Assembly (NCBI GenBank): GCA_018417955.1
Contig: JACTVC010000008.1
Location: forward strand, 372,001-436,000
Length of the DNA: 64,000 nt
From: Laccaria trichodermophora
Lineage: Eukaryota; Basidiomycota; Agaricomycetes; Agaricales; Hydnangiaceae
Direction: 5' to 3'
In this document: one piece after another, positions 44,233 through 54,929 of the stretch
Layout: the number at the start of each line of letters is the position of its first letter
Position numbering within the stretch: the stretch's first letter is position 1
The notes under the pieces: model-generated
Seen by the model: only the letters and a program-made list of their open reading frames with translations
Told to the model about the DNA's origin: nothing
Databases searched by the model: none
Translations under genes and position numbers: made by a program

Positions 44233-46608
44233 ATGGGACTATGTGAAGGTTGCTCGCTAAATTTTCCTCAACTAACAGGGGTCATCTGCCAAAAGTGTAC
44301 CAAACTTAGCGAGGCAAAATCAGAAATTGAACGTGGCGTTGTTGAGGTACGGTTCGCCGCTGCTACACTCAATACCTTTTTGTAGTCGCTGAGATGTTAA
44401 CTCCTACAGGGCCAACCTCAATGCCATGCGAGCTGTTCGGTTGTCTACCCATTCTTGAGGGTAGAGTTTTGTGGTGCATGTCGCCAACTTGATCTTGAAC
44501 GTGATCCTGATGCTCCTGGTATGAAATTTCTCTCGTTCTTATACTGCTATGACAATTCTTCTTAGATGTAAGGTCTAGCATTATGGACCGGAGCACTCAA
44601 TATCAAAAAACTGCTTCCGAGCATCGATTAACCTGAAAGCAGAATCCCCAGCTCCAGGCTGCAAGTCAGATGAAAGACCGCATGGCAACCCTTTGCAAAG
44701 CATCGAAAACCAAGGCGTTCACCACAGAAATCTCCCTTTTCATATACCCATCAGCTGGAAAGGCTGCTCGCAAGGTCGGAATCATCATCTCTTTCCAAAT
44801 TTCGGCTTATGGAGGTATCAAATACAGGCTCAGACCCTCCCCGTTCACAAGAAATGGATGGGAACAGATCTCGCAAAGGAGATGTTTGACTTTGCGAAGG
44901 CGGAGCTGAAAAAGGGATATTACAGCGTGGCAGCGGCTCAACAATCAAAGCCGATCACTCTTAATTTTGAGGAGTATGGCGACATTTTTATTCGTCCAAT
45001 CTGATCCTGATGGTTTATTGGCAGTGTACAATTTGGAATTGCTCATGGCAAAGGTGTACATAACTTCATGCCCTCAGAGAAGGATTTACTGGGGACTGTT
45101 GAAAGTCTATTCGAACGCCTTAAACAAGAAGGCAAAATTACACCCAACGACATCAAGGACCATCAATTGACACTCCGTGTCTATGTGCGTGAAGTGGAAG
45201 TATGTTTCTACCTTTCTGTCATTGCCTTGACTCATTACTCATTGTCGCTTGGATTTAGGATTGGGAAGAAGACGACGATGATGGTGTTTTCCCAACTGAG
45301 AGGAGCTTGAGGTCTACTAAGCATTCAACTGCTCGATCATCCTTACCCCGTGTGACATCCTCAAAGTGTAGCGCTTCTCGTGCAGGTACATAATATCGTC
45401 ATCTCTTGGATGAATACTCATTTCCTGCACTAGGCCTCACGTCAAGTTATACTAGCTCATTCCGACCCTGTAGGAACCTGGCGGTAGAAAGTCCCATTCA
45501 GGTTGAACTTGCATATGATGAATACGAATTTGAGAGGACCACGTTTACTACTGATACATATGGGAATCTTTCAGAGCATGTTAGCCTCGAGACTGAGACG
45601 ATCAAGATTGCCAGAGACTGGAGGAGGCACATTAGTGACAAACCTGCTGGCGGTTACATTTCGAAAGGGTTCATGAAGTTTGCATTCGCAGTAAGTTCTC
45701 TCTGATCTTAGGAAACCAAGTGCCTAACGCTCTTTAGGGGTGAACAGGTGGGAAAATGTATGCCATATTTCAATGTAAGCCGGAACAAGTGGTTGAAGCG
45801 CAAAATTCAATCGATTTGATTGCTGAGTTGCGCCTTCTGGCCCTGGGACCAGGGTCAGTATTTTGCGAACTCCTTCGAAACGAGGGTAAGGGCCATGGGT
45901 GCAGCAGTCGAACCAAGTAAGTTGCTGAACCAACTGTGGGCGGGACTCATAGTTCTTGCCACCAGGCATTCGTTGGAATTTTGAAGGTGCCTTTATTGGA
46001 AAGGTCACATCGGGGATGCTACCACATCCAGCTGATGGCGAAGAAGACAATCGCAGTCTCATCTACCCCGTCTTTTTGGTGGCCCCACTTATCGCGACAA
46101 CTGGTCTGTACAAAGAGAGGAAATTCAGTGGAAGCGATCAGGCTGGTAACAATAACGATGAGGTTGGGCGTGTCATAGATGCCTACTCTCATCATGTTCT
46201 TGTCGATAGCAATGGGTTCCTGCTTCTTTCGGACTTGCAAGGTTTGTATTTCAGAATTTTCTGCTCAAGACATCGTCTAATTGATGACACTAGGTGTAGT
46301 CAGGCCTGATAAAGAGGTTATCCTTTTCGATCCTCAAGCGCATTCGTAAGTTTCTGTTCACTGGCAGCATCACCATGTGAATTTCGTGTTGAAGATTTCA
46401 TAGTTTTACTTGCGAAACAGGCTTTTGGGATGGCGGTCGCATACGCATGGAGGAATGGCAGAAGCAACACACATGTCAGGCTCTTTGCCGAAAATTGGGA
46501 CTGAAAGACGCTGTTGTTACCTTGGGTGAGCGTGAATTGACACCACCACTGGTGGAACGACCACTTCGTTTCGGATTTCCTTCCCCCAAGAAAGAAGTCC
46601 ATGATTAG
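44233..46608 (+). CDS. Alpha-type protein kinase with N-terminal CxxC motifs
   Basis: A spliced gene of the MHCK/EF2K alpha-kinase class, expanded in agaricomycetes. Exon 1 (ATG 44233) has CEGCSLNFPQLTGVICQKC; exon 2 has CSVVYPFLRVEFCGACRQL, so two CxxC-type pairs. After several exons, one segment reads NLAVESPIQVELAYDEYEFE. The kinase domain begins at about 45745 with GKMYAIFQCKPEQ and continues with LIAELRLLALG, WNFEGAFIGKVTSGMLP, PLIATTGLYKERKFSGSDQA, HHVLVDSNGFLLLSDLQG, VILFDPQAHS and GFWDGGR. The C-terminus has the QKQHTCQALCRKLGL zinc-site segment, and the stop is at 46606-46608. Introns are about 50-65 nt. The first splice joint needs a weak donor (GTTCGC at 44352) to keep frame; other exon edges are approximate. 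It converges with the integrase-core gene 83 bp away. Confidence 0.85.
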
Positions 46609-46691
46609 CATACACTCTGAATAAGTAGTATATAATAGCTGCGTAAAAATGTACATATGATGAATTCTAAAGATGATCTTGGCAAGCCATT

Positions 46692-48269
46692 TTACATGTG
46701 AGGTAGCATTGCAGTGAAAACATTCCAAATGTTGGCCGTGGTTAGCTCCTCAACCCTGAGAGAGTTGAATACTTCTTCCGCATGTGCAGCATACTCAGGA
46801 GAGACAAACTGAACGAGCTCCTCTCCCCCAAGATCCTCCATCAAACCTTGAACAACGGTAATGTCGAGTGGTTGCAGACAATTCTCGCCGCCGTATTTCT
46901 CTGGGAGAGTAAATGCAATGTGCGGACTCACTCCAGAAGGGAGCTTTGACGCAGTCATCTTCTTTGGCTTGTGGTCATTGTTGACTTTGCGAAAATGATC
47001 TAGCTCCTCCTGAATAAGCTTCGGCCACAGCCATTGGACTAGTTCACTAAGCACATGAGTTGGCTTGTGAAGAGGAAGAGCATGAAGAGTATGACATACT
47101 ATTGCACGGGATTTGATGAGTCATATACTTCAGCACCGTTCTCCCAAAACATTTTGATGTTTGTTCCCCACTTATTGTGAACCTGGTTCCATCCTCGCTC
47201 AATCGTGATATTGTGGACACTTTTCATGAAACGATGTGCTGGCCCTATATTGACCTCGTTGAGTTCAGGAGAAAACTGCTCCCTAGATTGACGAATATAG
47301 TCATCAGCTCTGAGATATACAAAAAGCGAATCGAGAGTGTTACCGAAGAGCATTTGCGAGGCCGAACATGAGTGTGGTTTCCGAGCCACAATCTGTAGTG
47401 GACTGAAGGGGCATACCTGCCAACAATAAAAGTCTTAACACGACATCAACAGGCTGCGAAAGCTACAATAACTGACCTTCAAGCTCAACAATAAGAGAAA
47501 GATACAGATAGGCGATGGCCTTGAGTAACCGATTGTTAGGAACCACCCAAAGACCCAGCCACATCTTGGACCATACATCCCGAACTCCCCAGATGGGAAA
47601 ACCAATAGCAGATAGCTTGTCATGGCCGTCGCAACTCCATTCATGATGAGGACCAAGGCTGATGATGGCACTCCAAGGAATTCTCTTGGCTGTTGGTTCA
47701 CGAGCATCATATGCCTCGGAATCAAGTGCCCTCATTTCAGTTCGGCAAAACTCCCTGAGAAAAAAAAGGTAAACAACTTAGAAAGATGAAGCTGTACCCG
47801 ACTATGGACCCACCTTGTGAGATGAATACCTGTATTCCATGCGATAGCCTCTTTGACTGTGCTAGGTCCTTGTCGTCCTGCAGGATCTTGAGCCATTTGG
47901 TCGAGGATGAGTTGGCGTTTGACGTTGGCAGGTAGTTGCTTAGTCGTCGCACCACTACCTGTAAGGCCAAGTGCCTTTAATCGCTTCGCAACAGAGGCCT
48001 CTCTAGCAAAGAATTCAATATTGAAACATGATAAACAGATAGTTGCATACCCAAGCGTGATGCCATGCTCCTTTTGGAGCAACTCCGGAAGGATCTTGCG
48101 GCTTCCCAACCCCCGACGATGATAATCACGAAGGAGAGCAGCAATGTGTGGATCGTCTGGCAGTGCTGAATAAGGACTTTAGCACTCAGGTCTAAGAGGC
48201 GGGGAGTGGTCAGAACTTACGGCGATTCTTGTATTGATTTTTGCCAGTTGGGTTATTGTTTGTCGACAT
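46692..48269 (-). CDS. Integrase-core (rve-like) domain protein, 413 aa, intact
   Basis: Seven exons on the minus strand: 48269-48221, 48165-48051, 48002-47814, 47754-47477, 47416-47344, 47282-47100 and 47046-46692. All introns are GT-AG (48-61 nt), and the total of 1242 nt is 413 codons plus stop. N-terminus MSTNNNPTGKNQYKNRPLPD; then LLRDYHRRGLGSRKI, a helix-turn-helix-like region, and EASVAKRLKALGLTGSG. The core has EWSCDGHDKLSAIGFPIWGV (first Asp), LQSTTDCGSETT (second Asp) and VHNITIERGW (Glu), matching the D-D-E of retroviral-type integrases, then ELVQWLWPKLIQEELD. I recognise this as the basidiomycete 'integrase core domain' family (Pfam rva_4-like). It lacks LTRs and TIRs and keeps normal introns, so it may be host-adopted. 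Its role is unknown. Confidence 0.85.
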
Positions 48270-48434
48270 CAGATATAAGATGCAGATATCTAGGAAAGCG
48301 TAGTTATGAGGAGTTGTAAGATGAGTCGAATGGGGGTGACGGCAACGAGCAGGACTTACCACGTATATACCAGCAAACCATGTAATGTTCATATCAGCAG
48401 GTGGGGGCAAATATGCATCACATCGGCATGCACC

Positions 48435-48680
48435 AACCCTTCTGCCGCATCGAAGTGTGGTCCTGCTATTGTTCAATGCAGCTATGATGCAAAAGCGCAG
48501 TTTCACTAACCATGTGCTAATCTTCTGCCGCACAGAAGTGTGGTCCTGCTATTGTTCAATGCAGCTACGATGCGAAATCACAATTTCACTGACCATAAGC
48601 TAACCTTCTGCCACGCAGAAGTATGGCTTGCTATTGTTGATTGCAGCTGCCATGCAAAATCAAACTTTACATGCCAACTT
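48435..48680. repeat. Tandem repeat of about 82 bp, three copies
   Basis: GCTATTGTTCAATGCAGCTA occurs twice and a mutated version (GCTATTGTTGATTGCAGCTG) once, at about 82-bp spacing, each preceded by CTTCTGCC-GC-GAAGT-TGG. It lies just upstream of the integrase-core gene start and could affect its promoter, but nothing shows that. Confidence 0.8.
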
Positions 48681-48949
48681 ACTGGGCGCATGACCGAGGA
48701 TCGAAGACCTTTTTTCATCGTAAGTTGGCAGAAGAATTGCTATTGATATCAAGACTTACTGTCGAAACTTTTCTTCAGAGTAGAATGAGTCAGCAAGCAT
48801 AAATTATCAGCGATGCGATGATTCCCTGTACACAGCTAAAATGATCAATTTTTTTGTAAGAGCTGAGATGGAAGGGCGTCACAAGTTTGGTCGAGGTAAG
48901 ATATAAATAAGCAAAGAACTCGATAAAAACCTCAGATCCCACAAAGAAT

Positions 48950-49697
48950 ACCATCAAGCCTTCAATGACTCACCCAAGTCAAGTTCGCTGCCCACCCGGC
49001 ACACAATATGGTGAGGACCACATTTTTGTGCAACCACGACAACGGGAAATGATTTAAAACAGATGAAATCATCCTCAAAATTGATGATGCCACAGGGTGC
49101 ATCCATCTCGTCGGCTATACACTCCTGTGTAACCCAAGGTTAGTGAGCCACATTCAACAGAATTTTTTTTTGATAAGCAGCCTACCCAGTCGAATTACCC
49201 ACTTGATGGACACGCGCAGGCATCCTTCACGCTTCACATCAGACAATGGTGAGGGCAGGGGAGGCCAGTTGGGAGGCCAGTTGAATGGTGGCGGTCCTCC
49301 CACTAACAGTCACGGCTGCATCAGGCAAAACAATTAGATACCGCAGTGTTGGCATTACTTCCGCACCAAGCTTTAACTCCATTACGATATCTCAAGTATG
49401 TATTGTACTTCAAGTAAATGCAGAGTAGCACTTCATGGCTCCATCTACAAGACCTACAAATATAATGGATCAGTATTGGAAGTTAGCAATGAGAAAACAA
49501 AAACCTGCGCGATAGGTGATGTTGATGATGACGGTACCGACTGTGCGTCCGACACAGACCAAACGGGTGTGCTGATCTTCGGTTTGAGAGGGGTCGAACC
49601 TGATACGAATCGATGACTTCAAAACCACAATGCTAACGTCATCCTCAGACGCTGGCAGCAGCGAAAGTAAGTGGAGTTGCGAGGGGGTAGAAGACAT
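48950..49697 (-). CDS. Hypothetical spliced protein, minus strand
   Basis: ATG at 49697 opens MSSTPSQLHLLSLLPASEDD followed by RIRFDPSQTEDQHTRLVCVG and GTVIINITYRA. A likely donor (GTTTTTG, about 49507) follows. A later exon at about 48970-49125 reads DEMDAPCGIINFEDDFICFK and then VVVVAQKCGPHHIVCRVGSE before a GTGAGT donor. Middle exons between 49150 and 49450 are not resolved. No family recognised; no membrane segment or catalytic motif seen. Confidence 0.45.
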
Positions 49698-50069
49698 TGT
49701 AAAGGTGATAGCTCAAGACATATCCTTCAAGCGACTCGTGCAGTTCTTGTTATTAATCCTCCTGATCTCGTCATTCCAACCCCCTTTGTCCTTACAACTG
49801 CTCCCTTCCCGGACCTGTCATTCGCCTTAATTATAGGTGAAATGTTGAGTATGACGCAGTTTGACAACGAAGAGTCTCCGATAGCCACAATAACCAAACA
49901 TCGCAGAATTAGCAAATGGGTGGTGCAAGGAGTTGGCGAAAGCCCAGCCGGTTCTGCATGCATGAGGCAAGGGCGTGGCAGGTAGTTTTGAGCGGTGTCG
50001 CCGATGGCAGTGGTTGAGCGTGGAGGCCATGTAGAGACCCCCTGCTGGCGATGATGCATGGGGCATTGA

Positions 50070-50345
50070 CGGTGGTTCGTTGGCGTTGATGGCGAAAACG
50101 ATGCGAACTTCTGCCTTACAGACACCTCCAACCTGAAGGGGTTTGGCTCCATCAACCATACGCAAGGCATTAGAGAGATGAACGAGTTTGAGGTCTCCGC
50201 CAATTGCTGCAGGGAAGATTGGCTTCATGGTGGCCTGCAAAAGCAAAATAAAAATGGGAAGATTTGCAAAGAAATATTGATGCAATCTGCAACATACCTT
50301 CCAACCAGTGATGATAGTGAAATCCAATAGTGGGGCGTGAACACT
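50070..50345 (-). pseudogene. Fragment of fungal fatty acid synthase (hot-dog dehydratase region)
   Basis: SVHAPLLDFTIITGWK, then a 63-nt GTATGT/TTGCAG intron (50235-50297), then ATMKPIFPAAIGGDLKLVHL, SNALRMVDGAKPLQVGGVCK and AEVRIVFAINANE. This matches the MaoC/hot-dog region of fungal type I fatty acid synthase, where the family reads ...MKPIFPA-I-GDLLKLVHLSNGFRM. One Leu is missing after GDL, and similarity stops abruptly after INANE. Only about 70 residues of a protein of thousands remain, so it is a relic. The intron is retained, so it arose from genomic DNA rather than an mRNA copy. Confidence 0.75.
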
Positions 50346-50764
50346 CTCGATTTTGGCACACACATGGCCAAGCATAGGCACCCCAAACCTGCAGCAGTGC
50401 CAAAGCAAACACCCACGAAGGGACTCGGCAAAACCAGAGTGCCTATCGTGTGGTGCTGAAGCCTCAGCGAAGCCAGAGTCGGACAAGAGTGCCAGTGGGC
50501 TTGAGCCAACGACAATGACATGCCCGCAAGGCACGTGAAAGTCGTGACATGTCACAATATCTTCCTTATATGTCGTATCCTCAGCTTTCATCATCCGAAG
50601 ATATTTTATTATTTTCACAATTGAAGCTGTAGTCAAATGCTGAAGTCATTGAAGATTTGAATTTCTTCTTCATTTCCTCGCTAATGTTATCCCTAAATAA
50701 TTTATATAATTTATTCTCAATTTCCGAGAATAAATAAATGTCCCGAATGAAACAAGAATATGGG

Positions 50765-50952
50765 GATTGGAAAAAAGTTTCAGAAAAAACATAAGGAGAT
50801 ACATAAACTAATAGAATATGCCGACGTATATACATGCGAAATGTGAATGACACAGCTCAAAGGGGAGTTGAACCAGGGCAACCAAGGCTTCGGCATTTGA
50901 ACGTGTCTTGAAATCTTGGCTTATACACCTGGCGCACCGTACGTGACGTCAC
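50765..50952 (-). mobile_element. SINE-like element, copy 2
   Basis: Reverse-strand homologue of 42829-43035, with B-box GGTTCAACTCC and the same flanking segments (GGTGCGCCAGGTGTATAAGC; CTCCTTATGTTTT). Its 5' end lies about 40 bp before the start codon of the Ybp2/glomulin-like gene, so it sits in that gene's promoter or 5' leader. Confidence 0.6.
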
Positions 50953-50990
50953 TCTCCAAGAGCACCTTCAAGACCTTGCAAGTTACAGTG

Positions 50991-52840
50991 ATGACGCTGA
51001 ACGAAGACCTTGCGACAGCGCTTCACCTTCCTGAAGGCTCTGACGACGAGGTACTGTCCGTGTTATAGATCTCATAAACATCTTGACAGAACTGCAGGCA
51101 GCGAGCACAGCGATAATAGCTCTACTCACATCTGCTACACACGATGCCAAACCAAACTACTCTCTTTTGGAGATACACCATCTTATATCCAAGTCGGGAT
51201 GCTCAAATCTCCTCATACGTTGTCTGATTTAACATGTTCTATTGAATGTTGAAACAGAATTACAGGATCCACTGACTTCGATTCCACTGCTTTTATCGTG
51301 CAATGACCCAGCTGCGGTGAACTTGTTATCTCTGATCGGAGAATGCTGCTCCACCAAAGAGGTTGTCATCGCCGTTCAGGAAGCAGTTGAGAAGCTTGAG
51401 GCATTATTCAACTCTGATGATGATGGATCTGAAGAAGTAGAGCAAGAATCACCTCAGCAGGCGGCGTCTTTGCCCGTAGTTTGCCTTTCTATTCTCACTG
51501 GGTTATATGCTGCTTGTGAGACCTTTCCCCTTTTGATTCATGGGAAAGCAACTGATGCCACACAGCAATCCCAAGGCTGAAGTTGCGAAAGAAAACAGCC
51601 CCAGACACTCTTCGACCTCTACTTACTGAGCTAGAAAATGTGAATGTTATGGCTGGGCCCACCGCGTCCACTGAACAAGGCCGAGCACTTATTTCTGTGA
51701 CAGCGTCGTTGGTGAAAAGGGCTGCTCAGTGGGTCAAGGACATCTCGGACGCCACAGAGGAAGACGCCTTGGGGTGCACTGTACGTATGATCAAAATAGA
51801 CTTCCCCTTCAAAGACCTCACTTACATCTTCTAGAAACTCATGAAAAACCTCTTAGACCAAACTTTGACCGCTTATGCTCACTGTATCCGCTCATCCGTG
51901 GCACAGAGAACATTTGAGCAATGTTTCCCTCGACTAACAGTCAAAACTTCCGTTGGTGTGGGGTGGGAAGAGGGAGAGAAAGTCGTTTTAGAAGCTCTCG
52001 TATGAATTGTGTCTATTATCTCGGCTTCATTCAACTAATCAAAATGAACAGGACGCGTACACCCTTCTTGGGTGCACATTCAAAGAACTCACATCAGGCC
52101 AACAACGGCCACCCTGGTTGTCGTAGCATATCATCAAACCAGTTTTCTAGACTCAGATAACAACCTTGCGCTCATCATCCCCATTCTTATATCCTCTCTT
52201 CAGACCAACTCCGCCCTCGACGAATGCTTATTGATTCTGCTCAAGTTCCTTCACCACATACGATCGTCATCCGTATCTCCACCACCCACACTCTCTCCAG
52301 AAATTATAACGCCTTTATGTACTCTTCTACCTACCATAGCCAGCGCCCACCCTGACCCACTTGTCAGACATCAAGCATTCCGAATCATCTCCTCTCTTCT
52401 CATACTCACCCAACCCGATCTAAGGATTCAGTTCCTCGCAGACCTTACTGGGGATTTGCAGCTCCCGCAGATGTGTGTTGCAGCCGTGGGTCTCGTCAAA
52501 GAAGCAATCATAGAATCACTCTCCTCTGCGACGCCAAACCTTTTCGCATCCCCACCCTTTCTGCGTGTCTTTGGCCCAATACTGTTTAGGCCCGATCCTC
52601 CGGATTTGTTCGATGGAAGCAAGGAACTTTCACTGGGTAGCTTCCAAGAATCAAGCGAACCTCAGCGGTTGGTAGAATGCTTAGCACTCTATTATGTCCT
52701 TCTCCAGCACGATCACCAGAATCTGGTTCATTGCCTCTGCTTCCTCTCTCGATGCGTGCTGAAAGTATGATTCTTGTTCAGACAGGCATACGTGATAAAG
52801 ATGTCTTATCAAGTGTTGAGAGCAGTCTTTTAGAACCGGG
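50991..52840 (+). pseudogene. Ybp2/glomulin-family protein, 3' end lost
   Basis: Starts MTLNEDLATALHLPEGSDDE (ATG 50991). Later exons read STAIIALLTSATHDAKPNYS and SLLEIHHLISKSGCSNLLIR, then SIPLLLSCNDPAAVNLLSLI, VVIAVQEAVEKLEALF, QGRALISVTASLVKRAAQWV, and a long helical exon at about 52190-52770 (LRIQFLADLTGDLQLPQMCV, AAVGLVKEAIIESLSSATPN, VECLALYYVLLQHD). The all-helical repeat pattern and these phrases fit the YAP1-binding/kinetochore Ybp2-glomulin family. A final exon (TGIRDKDVLSSVESSLLEP) ends near 52838, where unrelated GGGTTTC-rich DNA begins. So the C-terminus is missing and the copy is probably non-functional; some splice joints are unclear. Confidence 0.6.
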
Positions 52841-53156
52841 TAAAACTATTCAGAAACCCCCCTTTCTGGTAGAAACCCGGGGTTTCCAAGGGGGTTTCAA
52901 GAAACCCCTGGTATATGGTCAAATTGAGTTCTCGATGACCAGTGATGGTTGCCAGCGGCGGCTATTAGTCAATGCCAAGTCAACACTACAGTGAATTCAC
53001 TACAATTGTCCACTGTTACCTTGCTATTACCTTGCCCCTCATGTTATCGTAGAGGACATGAGCTGAATGTGACAGAATGAATGTCTGTCACTACGCCATT
53101 GGTCAATGATAACAAATGTTGACGTTGCGGACGAAGGCTATTTATCAACTATTTGG
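52841..53156. repeat. Repeat-like DNA that truncates the preceding gene
   Basis: 52851-52915 contains inverted GAAACCCC/GGGGTTTC motifs (AAACCCCCCTTTCTGGTAGA, then GGGGTTTCCAAGGGGGTTTC), which looks like a transposon terminus. The rest has no features I can name. Confidence 0.5.
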
Positions 53157-54827
53157 AGGTCTTTATTGTCCCCCACTGATTCCTGCAGGATTCCTGAGGA
53201 TTCCTGAGGATTCTTGCACAGTCCCAGGACTGAGTATTGGCTGATGTACCAGCCAATTTTTTCAGTCCTGTGGGGGTCCATTCCTGAGGACTGAAGACAG
53301 TCCTGAGGATTTTCAGACAGGACTAGTCCCAGGATTGATGCATTTGATGAGTCACATGACCCATGAATATGTGCTTGGAATGTATCACGTGATGCGATGC
53401 ATCCCGTGTACATGTTTGTTGATCATAGTTTTCATATGTGACACGTCACGTCACCTTTCTCTTTCAACTGCAACCACCACCACAACGAAAACGACACAAC
53501 AACGACACAACACCCAACCACGACGACCACGACAACATCGACAACCACGACCACGTCAACATCGACGACAACAACAACATCGTCGACCACGACCGCTTAC
53601 AACCCCACGGCACACGCGGACGACGACAGAAACACCGTGGCAACGCCACGTCACGACAACAACACACGAGGACCACGACGACATCGACCACGACCACGAC
53701 ATCAACGATAACAACAACGACGACCGCTTACAACGCCCACGGCACACACAGCTGATGACGGAAATGACGTGGCCATGCCACGTCACGGCACGACACACGA
53801 ATGAGGCCCACCACCCGCAAACGACCACAGCACCCACAAACGACGACACCGAACACGCACGACGACCCACAGACGACGATGAACGTCGAGCGCCCACAGA
53901 CAACCACACCACCACCTTCCGCCACCACCCACGAACGACGAGCGCCCATGGACGACGAGCGCCCATGGACAAGGACAACAACCCCACCCACGGACAACGA
54001 CAACCCCGTACCCGCCAACGACGAGTGCCCACAGACAACGACAACCCACGAACGACAAACGCCCACAGACAACAACGACCCACGAGCGCACACGGACGAC
54101 AACGAGCCCCCCATGCACGACGGCGCCCCATCCACGGACGACGATGCCCACGCACAGACGACGACGACCCTCCACCCACGAACGACGAGCGCCCGCGGAC
54201 AACGAGCGCCCACAGACAGACACGAATGACCCCCCCACCACTGCTGACGAACGGCGAACGAGGCCGCCACCGACGAGCGGCAATGAGTGCCCACCCCCAG
54301 TATGTCCCTCCTCCATTTTCCTGTCTGTCCCCTCCCTATTTGTCCTTCCTTCCTGTCTGTCCCCCCTCCCTGTCTGTCCCCCCTCCCTGTCTGTTCCCCC
54401 CTCCTTGTCTGTCCCCCCTTCCTCTCCATCTCCCTTCCTGTCTGTTCTCCCATCCTGTCCTCCTTCCTCTCCATCTCTCTTCCTGTCTGTTCTCCCTTTC
54501 CTGTCCTCCTTCCTATTCCTGTCTGTACCCTCCTTCCTGTCTGTCCCTCCTTCCCCCCTCCCTTTAATATACTTATAAATTAATTTTGATGTCATTTAAA
54601 ATAGAATTAAATTCTATTATGTATTGATATATGAATGCTTTAAGGATGGAAACAGAGTTAAGTTCATAAAGGAAGTTAGAGGAAGTGTTTAAACAGGTCA
54701 CAGATGGTTAAATGTCATGTAGGCCTCAGGAATCCTGAGGACTTGACAGAATTTTTCTCCTAAAACTCAAATTTGCCAAAATTATGGTGTAGTCCTGCAG
54801 GAATCAGTGGGGGACTGATAAGTACTG
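53157..54827. mobile_element. Satellite-bearing TIR element
   Basis: Left end AGGTCTTTATTGTCCCCCAC and right end (inverse) CAGTACTTATCAGTCCCCCA, both continuing TGATTCCTGCAGGA: an inverted repeat of about 24 bp with slightly different tips. The same two tip types (AGGTCTTTAC and CAGTACTTTAC) mark the right and left ends of the hAT-like element at 10312-13119. Interior: GGATTCCTGAGGATTCC subterminal repeats, ACGACGACC-type satellite (53465-54290), pyrimidine tract (54300-54565) and AT-rich DNA. The 8 bp outside the two ends do not match, so I cannot confirm its target duplication. No coding capacity. Confidence 0.75.
53465..54290. repeat. Cryptic satellite ACGACGACC plus pyrimidine tract (to 54565)
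   Basis: C/A-rich units (AACGACGACC, CACGAACGACGAGCGCCC) followed from 54300 by CCTGTCTGTCCCCCCTCC repeats. Long frames on both strands here (up to about 410 codons) are low-complexity artefacts. Confidence 0.8.
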
Positions 54828-54929
54828 AAATCATGCTTCAAGAGTTTGAAGATGGTGAATTCAAGGAGTATGTGACTTCAGCATTGTTTTTCTGAAGCTA
54901 ATATTTCAATCAGGTGGACTTGGTTCTTG

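Noticed and set aside
53335..54579. Open frames up to about 410 codons on both strands
   Set aside because: Low-complexity satellite of an element; frames overlap on both strands with biased composition.
53149..54835. 8-bp target duplication for the element at 53157-54827
   Set aside because: Flanks CTATTTGG and AAATCATG do not match, so no duplication is claimed.
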